A stretch of 9,926 bases of DNA from Candidatus Krumholzibacteriia bacterium (GTDB lineage Bacteria; Krumholzibacteriota; Krumholzibacteriia; LZORAL124-64-63): assembly GCA_030632925.1 (NCBI GenBank), contig DAOVTU010000059.1, positions 1 through 9,926 of the forward strand, read 5' to 3'. Made by a program: the position numbers and the translations under genes. Position 1 is the first letter of the stretch. The number at the start of each line of letters is the position of its first letter. Under the pieces are notes generated by a model. That model was given only the letters and a program-made list of their open reading frames with translations. It was not told where the DNA came from and did no database searches. Shown here piece by piece: positions 1 to 7,968 of this stretch.

Positions 1-969
<969 letters not shown>

Positions 970-978
970 ACATCGGGC

Positions 979-997
979 ATGCCGGCTGATCCGGCAT
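979..997 (+). other. Small hairpin between sufB and sufC
   Basis: A perfect 7-bp inverted repeat, ATGCCGG and CCGGCAT, encloses a 5-base loop (986-990). It lies 9 bases after the sufB stop, in the only sizeable gap among the suf core genes. No T-run follows, so it does not look like an intrinsic terminator. It could stabilise the 3' end of a processed sufB transcript or tune sufB:sufC ratios, but that is inference, and a 7-bp stem can occur by chance in GC-rich DNA. Confidence 0.4.
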
Positions 998-1054
998 TGC
1001 TGAGTGACTGATTGCACGGGATTTCAAGAAATTGTAAGAAGGAGAACGAACGCC

Positions 1055-1818
<764 letters not shown>

Positions 1819-1822
<4 letters not shown>

Positions 1823-3132
1823 AAACCGCGACCCCCGACAAGAGTTTGACCTACCGGGACGTGTTCGCATCTGGCCAGGCTGAGGAGAAATCCTGGGCTC
1901 GTTATGCCGCAAAGCGCGAGAGCGCTCTGGCGGCGGTGCTGGACCGTGGCCTCGAGACCCGCGGGCTTGAAGAGTGGGTGCACGGCAAGGCTGCTGGCCT
2001 GGTGGCTGGCGATGCGTTGCCGGTGCGTGGTGAAGTGGCGGCTGCTGGCAGTCCGGAGATGGCCCGTGTGGCCGGTTCGCACCTGCTGGTCTTCGTCAAT
2101 GGCGTGTTTGATCCGGCGCGTTCCGAGATCGGGACTTTGCCTGCCGGTGCGTCGGTGCAACCGCTTTCCGCAGGCGACGAAGCAGCGGACCTGGGCTCTG
2201 TGGCTCGTGACGTCGAGTCGAGCTTCACGGCCTTGAACAGCCTGTTTTGGCGCGATGGTTTGCAGCTGATTTTGGCTGATGGTGTGGTGCTGGAGCAGCC
2301 GGTGGAACTGTGGTTTGTCAACGACCTCGCTGGTGAAGCTGGCCTGATTCCAGTGCGCAACCTGATTCAGGTGGGCGCCGGCAGTGAAGCGACGATTATT
2401 GAGCGCTTTGTTCTGGGACAGGCGGCCGTGGTTGAGCAACCGTTGACCGAAGTGGTTTGTGCGGCCGGTTCGGTGGTCAATCATATCAAGCTCGTGGGCG
2501 GCGAAGCGGCGGGCGAACACTTCGGCAGCACCCATGTGGTGCAGCGGGCCGACAGCACGTACCGCAGTTGGGAAATTGTGACCGGCGGCCATCTGGCCCG
2601 GCGGGAATTGCATCTGGACCTGACCGAATCGGGCGCCAAGTGCGACCTGAATGCGCTGTACATGGGTGCGGGAAAGCAGCGGTTCGACCTGCGCACGCGG
2701 GTGAACCATGACGCGGCGGAGTGCGAAACCCGGGAGCTTTACAAGGGCATCCTGGACGGTGAAGCCCGGGGAGTATTTGACGGCCTGATTCTCGTGGCCC
2801 GCGACAGTCAGCAGACCAGCGCCCACCAGACCAATCGCAATTTGCTTTTGTCGGATGACGCGGTGGCCAACAGTATTCCGCGGCTGGAAATCTACGCCGA
2901 CGATGTGAAGTGCAGTCATGGCTCGACCACGGGACAATTGGAAGATGAGGCGCTGTTTTATCTGCGCACCCGTGGTTTCAGTCCCGAAGAGGCGCGCACG
3001 TATTTGGCCTGGGCTTTTGCCAGCGAAGTCATCGAGTCGATTCCGGTGTTGGAGTTGCGGGCCGAATTGTCGGCCGTGGTGACGCGCACCCTGGATGTCG
3101 TGGATGATACCCTGATGGGGGAGTTGAGCTGA
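1819..3132 (+). CDS. sufD: SufD, Fe-S cluster scaffold subunit
   Basis: SufD is the paralogue of SufB that completes the SufBC2D complex and is linked to iron entry and cluster formation at the SufB-SufD interface. The 437-residue protein (family about 420-450) shows the C-terminal SufB/SufD beta-helix core. Clear family stretches are HQTNRNLLLSDDAVANSIPRLEIYA, a DDVKCSHGSTTGQLEDEALFYLRTRG segment with Cys365 and His367 (the KCSHG motif of SufD), and a SufD-type end (FASEVIESIP). The N-terminal part (about residues 1-170) is poorly conserved, as is usual for SufD. The start is GTG 1819, inside the end of sufC (GTGA overlap), with GGGGAGGT at 1805-1812 as ribosome binding site. The stop TGA shares its last base with the sufS ATG. 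No defect is visible. Confidence 0.95.
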
Positions 3133-4394
3133 TGGATCCGGTGAAGACGGCGACGGAAAAACGGGGACTGGAATTTTTGCGGCAGGGCGGCGCGTTGGCG
3201 GATTTTCCGCTGCTGCGCGATGCCCGCGCCAAGGAGAAGCTGGTCTTTCTGGACAGCGCGGCCAGCGCCCAGAAGCCGCAGGTCGTGATCGATGCGGTGG
3301 ACCGTTTGTACAGCAGTGAGTATGCCAACATCCACCGCGGAGTGTACCGCCTGAGCCAGGTGGCGACCGAGCTCTATGAGGGCGCGCGGGGCAAGGTGCA
3401 GAATTTTCTGGGCGCCGCCAAGTCGGAAGAGATCGTTTTTGTGAGAGGGGCCACCGAAGGCCTCAACCTGTTGGCCCACAGCTTTGTGCGGCCGCGGGTT
3501 AAAGCAGGGGATGAAATACTCATCACCCAGATGGAGCACCACTCGAACATCGTTCCCTGGCAGTTGCTGTGCCAGGAAACGGGTGCGGTTTTGAAGTTTG
3601 TGCCGCTGACGGCTGACGGGGAATTGGAGCTGGATAAGCTGCCCGAACTTCTGACTGATCGCACGCGAGTGCTGGCTGTATCGCACGTGTCCAACGCCCT
3701 GGGCACGATCAATCCGTTGGCTGAGATTGTCCGGCTCGCCCACGAGAAGAACGTGCCGGTCATAGTGGATGGCGCCCAGGCGGTGCCTCATCTGGCCGTT
3801 GATGTGCAGGCTTTGGACTGCGACTTCTACGTCTTCTCGGGACACAAGCTTTACGGACCCACCGGTGTGGGAGCAGTCTATGGCAAGATGGAACATTGGC
3901 GCGCCATGCCGCCCTGGCAGGGTGGCGGCGACATGATCCTGTCGGTGACCATGGAGAAGAGCACGTACGCTGAGCCACCGGCTTGCTTCGAGGCCGGCAC
4001 GCCGAATATTGCCGGGGCCGTGGGGCTCGGTGCGGCCATAGACTACGTCAATGAGATTGGGCTGGATAATCTGACGGCTTATGAGAACGAATTGTTGGCC
4101 CAGGGCAACGAAATCCTGGGACAGGTGCCGGGTCTGCGCATCATCGGAACTTCCGCGCACAAGGCCGCGGTATTCAGCTTCGTGCTCGACGGCGTGCATC
4201 CCCACGATGTGGGCACGTTTCTGGACAGTGACAACATCGCCGTGCGCACGGGACACCACTGCGCCCAGCCGATCATGGACTACTTCGACATCCCGGCCAC
4301 GACTCGTGCGTCGCTGGGGATCTACAATACAACGGCCGATCTGGAAGCCCTGGCGGCAGGACTCCTGAAAATCAGAAAGTTTTTCCGCGTATGA
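3132..4394 (+). CDS. sufS: SufS, group II cysteine desulfurase
   Basis: SufS is a pyridoxal-phosphate (PLP) enzyme that converts cysteine to alanine, leaving a persulfide on its own active-site cysteine for transfer to a partner. At 420 residues it is slightly longer than the usual roughly 406. The extra length is an N-terminal leader (about residues 1-36) before the first family block, VFLDSAASAQKP. Seen in order: EYANIHRGVYRLSQ, MEHHSN with His136-His137 near the PLP ring, the DGAQAVPH block, the PLP lysine Lys239 in SGHKLYGPTG, FEAGTPN, and the catalytic Cys377 in RTGHHCAQP. That context marks it as a SufS (group II) enzyme rather than IscS/NifS. A GGGGGAG site at 3117-3123 precedes the ATG. 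It overlaps sufD by one base and sufU by four, and sufU next door identifies its likely sulfur acceptor. Confidence 0.97.
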   Translation: MDPVKTATEKRGLEFLRQGGALADFPLLRDARAKEKLVFLDSAASAQKPQVVIDAVDRLYSSEYANIHRGVYRLSQVATELYEGARGKVQNFLGAAKSEEIVFVRGATEGLNLLAHSFVRPRVKAGDEILITQMEHHSNIVPWQLLCQETGAVLKFVPLTADGELELDKLPELLTDRTRVLAVSHVSNALGTINPLAEIVRLAHEKNVPVIVDGAQAVPHLAVDVQALDCDFYVFSGHKLYGPTGVGAVYGKMEHWRAMPPWQGGGDMILSVTMEKSTYAEPPACFEAGTPNIAGAVGLGAAIDYVNEIGLDNLTAYENELLAQGNEILGQVPGLRIIGTSAHKAAVFSFVLDGVHPHDVGTFLDSDNIAVRTGHHCAQPIMDYFDIPATTRASLGIYNTTADLEALAAGLLKIRKFFRV

Positions 4395-4891
4395 GCGACC
4401 TGAGAGAACTCTACCAGGAATTGGTGCTGGACCACGGACAGAAGCCGCGGAACAACCGGCCCATTCACGACTGCGACCATGAGAAGGGCTGCACCCACCG
4501 TGAGGGATACAATCCGCTGTGTGGAGACAAGCTGACCCTGTACGTGAAATCCGATGGCGAGACCCTCGACGACTTGTGTTTCGAGGGCAGTGGTTGCGCG
4601 ATATTCACCGCGAGTTCGTCCATGCTCACCGAAGCCCTCAAGGGCAAGAGCATCGCTGAAGTGCGGGAGATCATGGACGAGTTCATCGGCATGCTCACCA
4701 GTGGCGAAAAAGTGGCCGATCCTGAGGGGTTGGGCAAACTGGCCGTCTTTGGTGGCGTGAAAGATTTTCCGGCGCGCGTGAAGTGCGCCACCCTGCCTTG
4801 GCGAGCTCTGGAATCCATTCTGGCGAGCCGAGAAAATGCGGAAGGCACCGCTGATGGTGCCATCAATAGCAACGAAGACCAGACTGGCTGA
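4391..4891 (+). CDS. sufU: SufU, zinc-dependent sulfur acceptor
   Basis: SufU accepts persulfide sulfur from SufS and passes it to the SufBCD scaffold; it has the IscU fold but holds a zinc ion instead of building clusters. The 166-residue protein has the four expected ligands: Cys44 and Asp46 in YNPLCGD, Cys69 in FEGSGCAIFTAS, and Cys132 in RVKCATLPW. The roughly 20-residue insert before the third cysteine that separates SufU from IscU is present (about residues 100-122, SGEKVADPEGLGKLAVFGGV). Two additional cysteines, Cys28 and Cys34 (HDCDHEKGCTHREG), lie in a segment before the first ligand that looks longer than in the SufU proteins I recall. The C-terminal 20 residues are polar and probably disordered. 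ATG 4391 overlaps the sufS stop (ATGA), with only a weak AGAAAG upstream, consistent with translational coupling. No sufE is present in the window, which fits SufU taking that role. Confidence 0.95.
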   Translation: MSDLRELYQELVLDHGQKPRNNRPIHDCDHEKGCTHREGYNPLCGDKLTLYVKSDGETLDDLCFEGSGCAIFTASSSMLTEALKGKSIAEVREIMDEFIGMLTSGEKVADPEGLGKLAVFGGVKDFPARVKCATLPWRALESILASRENAEGTADGAINSNEDQTG

Positions 4892-4926
4892 AGCCGGCTG
4901 GTAAGTTCATAGACTGGAGTCTCGAA

Positions 4927-5343
4927 ATGCCTTATCCCGAGCAGATGGTGGCCCCCATGCGGGCTGAGCTGACCAGCGCCGGAGTGCAGGAATTGCGCAC
5001 CACGGCTGAGGTCGAATCTTTCTTTGCCCAGAACACCGGCACGGCGCTGGTGCTGGTCAACAGTGTGTGTGGTTGTGCCGCCGGCAGTGCCCGTCCGGCC
5101 CTGAAGTCGGCCATCGGTGAGGACACCAGTCCTGATCGCGTGGCGACGGTTTTTGCAGGCCAGGATCTGGAGGCGACGGCCCGTGCCCGCGAGTTGTTCG
5201 GCTATGTGCCGCCTAGCAGCCCGAGCATGGCGCTGATCAAGGATGGGGAGCTGGTGCATTTTGTGCCGCGCCACATGATTGAAGGGCGCGATGCGTTGAG
5301 CATTGCCCAGGACTTAACGGCCGCCTTCGCGGAATACTGCTGA
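4927..5343 (+). CDS. brxA: BrxA/BrxB-family bacilliredoxin (YphP/YqiW, DUF1094)
   Basis: This family removes bacillithiol from S-bacillithiolated proteins in organisms that make that thiol; it has a thioredoxin-like fold. The 138-residue protein matches the family over its whole length: YPEQMVAPMRAELTSAG at the N-terminus, VLVNSVCGCAAGSARPA with the Cys48-Gly49-Cys50 active-site motif, VFAGQDLEATARARE, PPSSPSMALIKDGELVHF, PRHMIEGRD and a terminal cysteine (Cys138). ATG 4927 has GGAG at 4916-4919, 7 bases upstream. It lies 35 bases after sufU on the same strand and is probably in the suf operon. The position suggests a redox-protective or thiol-exchange role for the cysteines of SufS, SufU or the carrier, which is inference. 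The symbol brxA is given for the family; BrxA and BrxB cannot be told apart here, and bacillithiol production by this organism cannot be judged from the window. Confidence 0.9.
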   Translation: MPYPEQMVAPMRAELTSAGVQELRTTAEVESFFAQNTGTALVLVNSVCGCAAGSARPALKSAIGEDTSPDRVATVFAGQDLEATARARELFGYVPPSSPSMALIKDGELVHFVPRHMIEGRDALSIAQDLTAAFAEYC

Positions 5344-5349
5344 TCATCT

Positions 5350-5383
5350 GGCCAGAGCGGCGACTCGCCCCGCCGCTCTGGCC
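5350..5383 (+). promoter_or_regulatory. Strong 13-bp hairpin between brx and the A-type carrier gene
   Basis: A perfect 13-bp inverted repeat (GGCCAGAGCGGCG at 5350-5362 and CGCCGCTCTGGCC at 5371-5383) encloses an 8-base loop. It begins 7 bases after the bacilliredoxin stop. The stem is GC-rich and would form a stable RNA hairpin. The bases after it are TTGAAATCA, not a T-run, so it is not a standard intrinsic terminator. It could be a partial terminator, an RNA-processing or 3'-protecting stem that separates the suf core from the downstream genes, or the site of an attenuation mechanism. Its 3' arm runs into the first unit of the tandem repeat that follows. Confidence 0.55.
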
Positions 5384-5443
5384 TTGAAATCACTCTGGCC
5401 TTGAAATGACTCTGGCTTTGAAGTCACTGGGGCCTTGAAATAA
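5376..5443 (+). repeat. Four tandem 17-bp repeats upstream of the A-type carrier gene
   Basis: Four head-to-tail 17-bp units are seen: CTCTGGCCTTGAAATCA (5376-5392), CTCTGGCCTTGAAATGA (5393-5409), CTCTGGCTTTGAAGTCA (5410-5426) and the more diverged CTGGGGCCTTGAAATAA (5427-5443). The first two differ at one position. The array fills the space between the hairpin and the ribosome binding site AGAGGAAG (5444-5451). The CTCTGGCC of units 1 and 2, and CTCTGGC of unit 3, are complementary to the 5' arm of the hairpin at 5350-5357, so alternative pairings are possible. Each unit also carries a TTGAAA-like hexamer that resembles a -35 element, but I see no convincing -10 partner. Confidence 0.8.
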
Positions 5444-5455
5444 AGAGGAAGAACC

Positions 5456-6154
5456 ATGGGCACTTTTCATGATACGGCCGACCCTTTGCACGGCATCACC
5501 GTGGTCGCCGAAGCGGGCAACACCGTGTACGTCGGCCGCTGCCACGCTCGCGAGAACGGCACCATCCTGCTGTTGGATGTGGATCAACACACCGATGGCG
5601 ATGATGGCAAAACGAATCAGGAATACCTGGAGCGTGCCGCGCGTTTTGGCGTGTGGAAGAAGCACGAAAAGCTGACGCTGAACGCTGACGACGTGACGGG
5701 ACTGTCGCCCTTGAGCAATCATTTTCGGCGTCCCGGTCAAAAGACTGCACCTGCAGTCGAGACTGTGACGGCTGCTGCGCCGGCGCCCGTGGTCAAGGAA
5801 TTGGCAACGCTGGAAACCGGTGGTGTCGAAGCTCCGGTGCAGTTGACCGAAGCTGCCGCTGATGAGGTGCGCCGGTTGTTGGTGGCCGAAAGCCGGGAAG
5901 GCCAGGGCCTGCGCCTGGCGGTGTCCGGTGGCGGCTGTTCCGGCCTGGTCTACAAGGTGGAGTTTGACGCCCAAAAAGAGGGCGATATCGTCGTGGCCTG
6001 CGAGGGCTTCGACGTATTGATGGACCGCAAGAGCACTATTTACCTGCGCGGTGTGACCCTGGACCACCAGCAGGGCCTGAGCGGCCGTGGTTTCCAGTTC
6101 AACAACCCCAACGCCAGCAATACCTGCGGTTGTGGGGAAAGCTTCTCGGTGTGA
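5456..6154 (+). CDS. A-type Fe-S carrier (IscA/SufA/ErpA family) with extra N-terminal domain
   Basis: A-type carriers bind iron or Fe-S clusters and deliver clusters to apo-proteins. The carrier domain is residues 127-232 of 232, starting VQLTEAAADEVRRLL. It has the three invariant cysteines, Cys161 in SGGGCSGLVY and Cys224/Cys226 in NTCGCGESF, and the family block GFQFNNPNAS. Typical members are only about 105-125 residues. Here an additional N-terminal domain (about 1-90) precedes an Ala/Pro-rich linker (about 91-125). That domain has alternating hydrophobic strands (GITVVAEAGNTVYVGRCH, then GTILLLDVDQH) reminiscent of an Sm-like small beta-barrel, then a helix-like stretch around EYLERAARFGVWKKHEK. 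I do not recognise it with certainty. ATG 5456 has AGAGGAAG at 5444-5451. The stop overlaps the next start by one base (TGATG). Lacking a family name for the fusion, I give no gene symbol. Confidence 0.9.
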   Translation: MGTFHDTADPLHGITVVAEAGNTVYVGRCHARENGTILLLDVDQHTDGDDGKTNQEYLERAARFGVWKKHEKLTLNADDVTGLSPLSNHFRRPGQKTAPAVETVTAAAPAPVVKELATLETGGVEAPVQLTEAAADEVRRLLVAESREGQGLRLAVSGGGCSGLVYKVEFDAQKEGDIVVACEGFDVLMDRKSTIYLRGVTLDHQQGLSGRGFQFNNPNASNTCGCGESFSV

Positions 6155-7968
6155 TGTCGGCCCAGTTGACGGAAATCAGCAGCCAGGCCCGGCGCCATGG
6201 CTTGTGCAGTGATTGGCAAGGCGGCCCCGAACTCGGGGCCGTGCTTGTTGCGGGGGGCGACAGCCCGACCTTTTTGCAGGCCCAGTTGACCAGTGATGTG
6301 CTGGCTTTGGAGCCGGGTGCGGGGCAACTTTCGGCGCGCCTGAATCGCCAGGGGCAGTTGCAGGCCTGGTTCAGTCTGCATCGCTTGCCCGACCGTGGTC
6401 AGCCCTTTCCCAGCTTTCTGCTCATTTTGCCACTGGCCGAAGTCGCTGCTTTGGTGGTGGACCTGAACACCTATGTCATCAGTGAAGATGTTCTGGTCGA
6501 CGACATGTCGGCGGAATTTGGTGGCGTGGTGGTGCAGCAGCCCGGCGCGGAAGAAAGCTGTGATCCGATCATGGCGGCTGTGCTGGGGGCATGCTCGGTG
6601 GAAGAATGTGCGACCTGGATGGACCTGCCGGAGAACAGTCTCTCGATGGTTGCTATGCCCGCTGGTGGCGAAGCCTGGGTTGTGCGCCGGGCGTTGACCG
6701 GCGATCCCGGGTTCCTGGTTTTGTCGCCTGGGGTGTCCCGTGGTTTTGACGTGATGTCGCCGTGGAGAGAAGCAGCCGCAAGGCGAGAGATGATTCTCCT
6801 GGACGCGATGGATGAACAGGCCGCCTGTACTCTCTGGCGCTGGTTGCAGGCTGAAGCCGGCTGGCCGCGCCTGGAATTTGATCTGCCCGCGGGGCAGCGT
6901 GCCTTGCCCCAAACCGGCCTGGATCAGCAGGTGGTCAGCTTCACCAAAGGGTGTTATCTGGGGCAGGAAGTGGTGGCCCGGTTGCGCACCTATGGCAGTG
7001 TGCCGGAGGCCTTGCGCGCCATTGTGTGGCAAGATGTTGAGCCTGAAGATTTGTCCGTCCTGCCTGTAGCCGGCGAGCCTTGTTTGGGCGCTGACGAAAC
7101 AAAATACGGCACTTGGGCCGCGTCCTTTTGGTCACCGGTTCTGCAACGCGCGGCCAGCCTGGTATTCCTGAAGCGGGAACACCGCACGCCAGGTACTCCA
7201 TTGGAAATCATGGGCGCCGATGGCGAGATGAGCGGCGAGGTGGCCCTGGTGCCTTTGCACATGGGCGCCAATGCGGTCGAAAGAGCGGCTCAACTGCACG
7301 ACCAGGCCCTGCAGCACTTCAGTGCCGGCCGGGATGAACAGGCCGTCGCCATGCTGGAAGACGCCCTGCGCCTGGATCCCACTCGGGCTGAAGCTTTCGA
7401 GGCCCTCGGCGTGATCCTCGGCCGGTTGAACAAGTACCACGAGGCCATCGATATCTTCCGCCGTCTGGAGGAAGTGGCCCCCGAAGAGCCCATGGTGCAC
7501 ACGAATCTTTCCCTGTTTTACATGCAGATCGGCGAAAAGGAAGAGGCCGAGCACCAGAAAGCCCTGGGCACGATGAAGAAATTTGGCGTGGGCGTGAACC
7601 CCGAGCAGGCGGCGGCCATGGCGGCGCAGGAACGACTGGTGCGGCAGCAGGACGCCGCGCGCAAGAAAGCCATGTTCGCCGAGGTCCTGGAGATCGATCC
7701 GGACGATGCCCTGGCCTTGATGGGCATGGGGCAGGCGCTTGATACGCTGGACGAGACCGAGGCCGCGGCAGACTATTTGCAACGGGCCCTTACGCAACAG
7801 GATCAGAACAGTGCCCTGTTTGCCAGCTGTGGACGAGTGTTGGAAAAACTGGGGCGCTCGCAAGAGGCGGCCGACATCTTCCAGCGTGGCATCGCTGTGG
7901 CCAGCCGCAAAGGCGACCTGATGCCGCTCAAGGAAATGGAACACCGGTTGCGGCTACTGGATCTCTGA
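6154..7968 (+). CDS. YgfZ/GcvT-like folate-binding protein fused to tetratricopeptide repeats
   Basis: The N-terminal half (about residues 1-370 of 604) is a YgfZ-type protein, related to glycine-cleavage T protein, that supports the maturation or repair of certain Fe-S enzymes in a folate-dependent way. Its hallmark is KGCYLGQE (residues 265-272, catalytic Cys267) within SFTKGCYLGQEVVARLRTYG. An early block, FLQAQLTSDV, matches the family's usual FLQGQ.T.DV. The C-terminal part (about 375-604) is made of tetratricopeptide (TPR) helices, for example AVAMLEDALRLDPTRAEAF, EAIDIFRRLEEVAPEEPMVH, FAEVLEIDPDDALALMGMG and EAADIFQRGIAVASRKGDL, a protein-binding scaffold. The frame is open upstream to a TTG at 6130, but ATG 6154 is chosen because it overlaps the preceding stop. 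No strong ribosome binding site is visible, so coupling with the carrier gene is likely. YgfZ proteins are usually about 300-370 residues and stand alone. The frame across the junction is intact. Confidence 0.88.
   Translation: MSAQLTEISSQARRHGLCSDWQGGPELGAVLVAGGDSPTFLQAQLTSDVLALEPGAGQLSARLNRQGQLQAWFSLHRLPDRGQPFPSFLLILPLAEVAALVVDLNTYVISEDVLVDDMSAEFGGVVVQQPGAEESCDPIMAAVLGACSVEECATWMDLPENSLSMVAMPAGGEAWVVRRALTGDPGFLVLSPGVSRGFDVMSPWREAAARREMILLDAMDEQAACTLWRWLQAEAGWPRLEFDLPAGQRALPQTGLDQQVVSFTKGCYLGQEVVARLRTYGSVPEALRAIVWQDVEPEDLSVLPVAGEPCLGADETKYGTWAASFWSPVLQRAASLVFLKREHRTPGTPLEIMGADGEMSGEVALVPLHMGANAVERAAQLHDQALQHFSAGRDEQAVAMLEDALRLDPTRAEAFEALGVILGRLNKYHEAIDIFRRLEEVAPEEPMVHTNLSLFYMQIGEKEEAEHQKALGTMKKFGVGVNPEQAAAMAAQERLVRQQDAARKKAMFAEVLEIDPDDALALMGMGQALDTLDETEAAADYLQRALTQQDQNSALFASCGRVLEKLGRSQEAADIFQRGIAVASRKGDLMPLKEMEHRLRLLDL

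Noticed and set aside
1004..1054. Upstream GTG extension of sufC
   Set aside because: The extension has no SufC homology and no good ribosome binding site, whereas ATG 1055 has AAGGAG at a suitable distance and gives the normal SufC N-terminus.
5350..5390. Intrinsic (Rho-independent) terminator
   Set aside because: The stem is strong, but the bases after it are TTGAAATCA with no T-run, so ordinary intrinsic termination is not supported.
5376..5443. CRISPR array
   Set aside because: The 17-bp units are directly adjacent with no spacers and no cas genes are nearby, so it is a simple tandem repeat.
6130..6153. Upstream TTG start for the YgfZ-TPR gene
   Set aside because: It would overlap the essential C-terminal cysteines of the carrier gene. 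ATG 6154 gives the usual one-base stop-start overlap seen elsewhere in the operon.
6040..7944. Minus-strand open frames opposite the YgfZ-TPR gene (6040-7032 and 7132-7944)
   Set aside because: The plus strand here encodes recognisable YgfZ and TPR motifs. The minus-strand products show no domain pattern.
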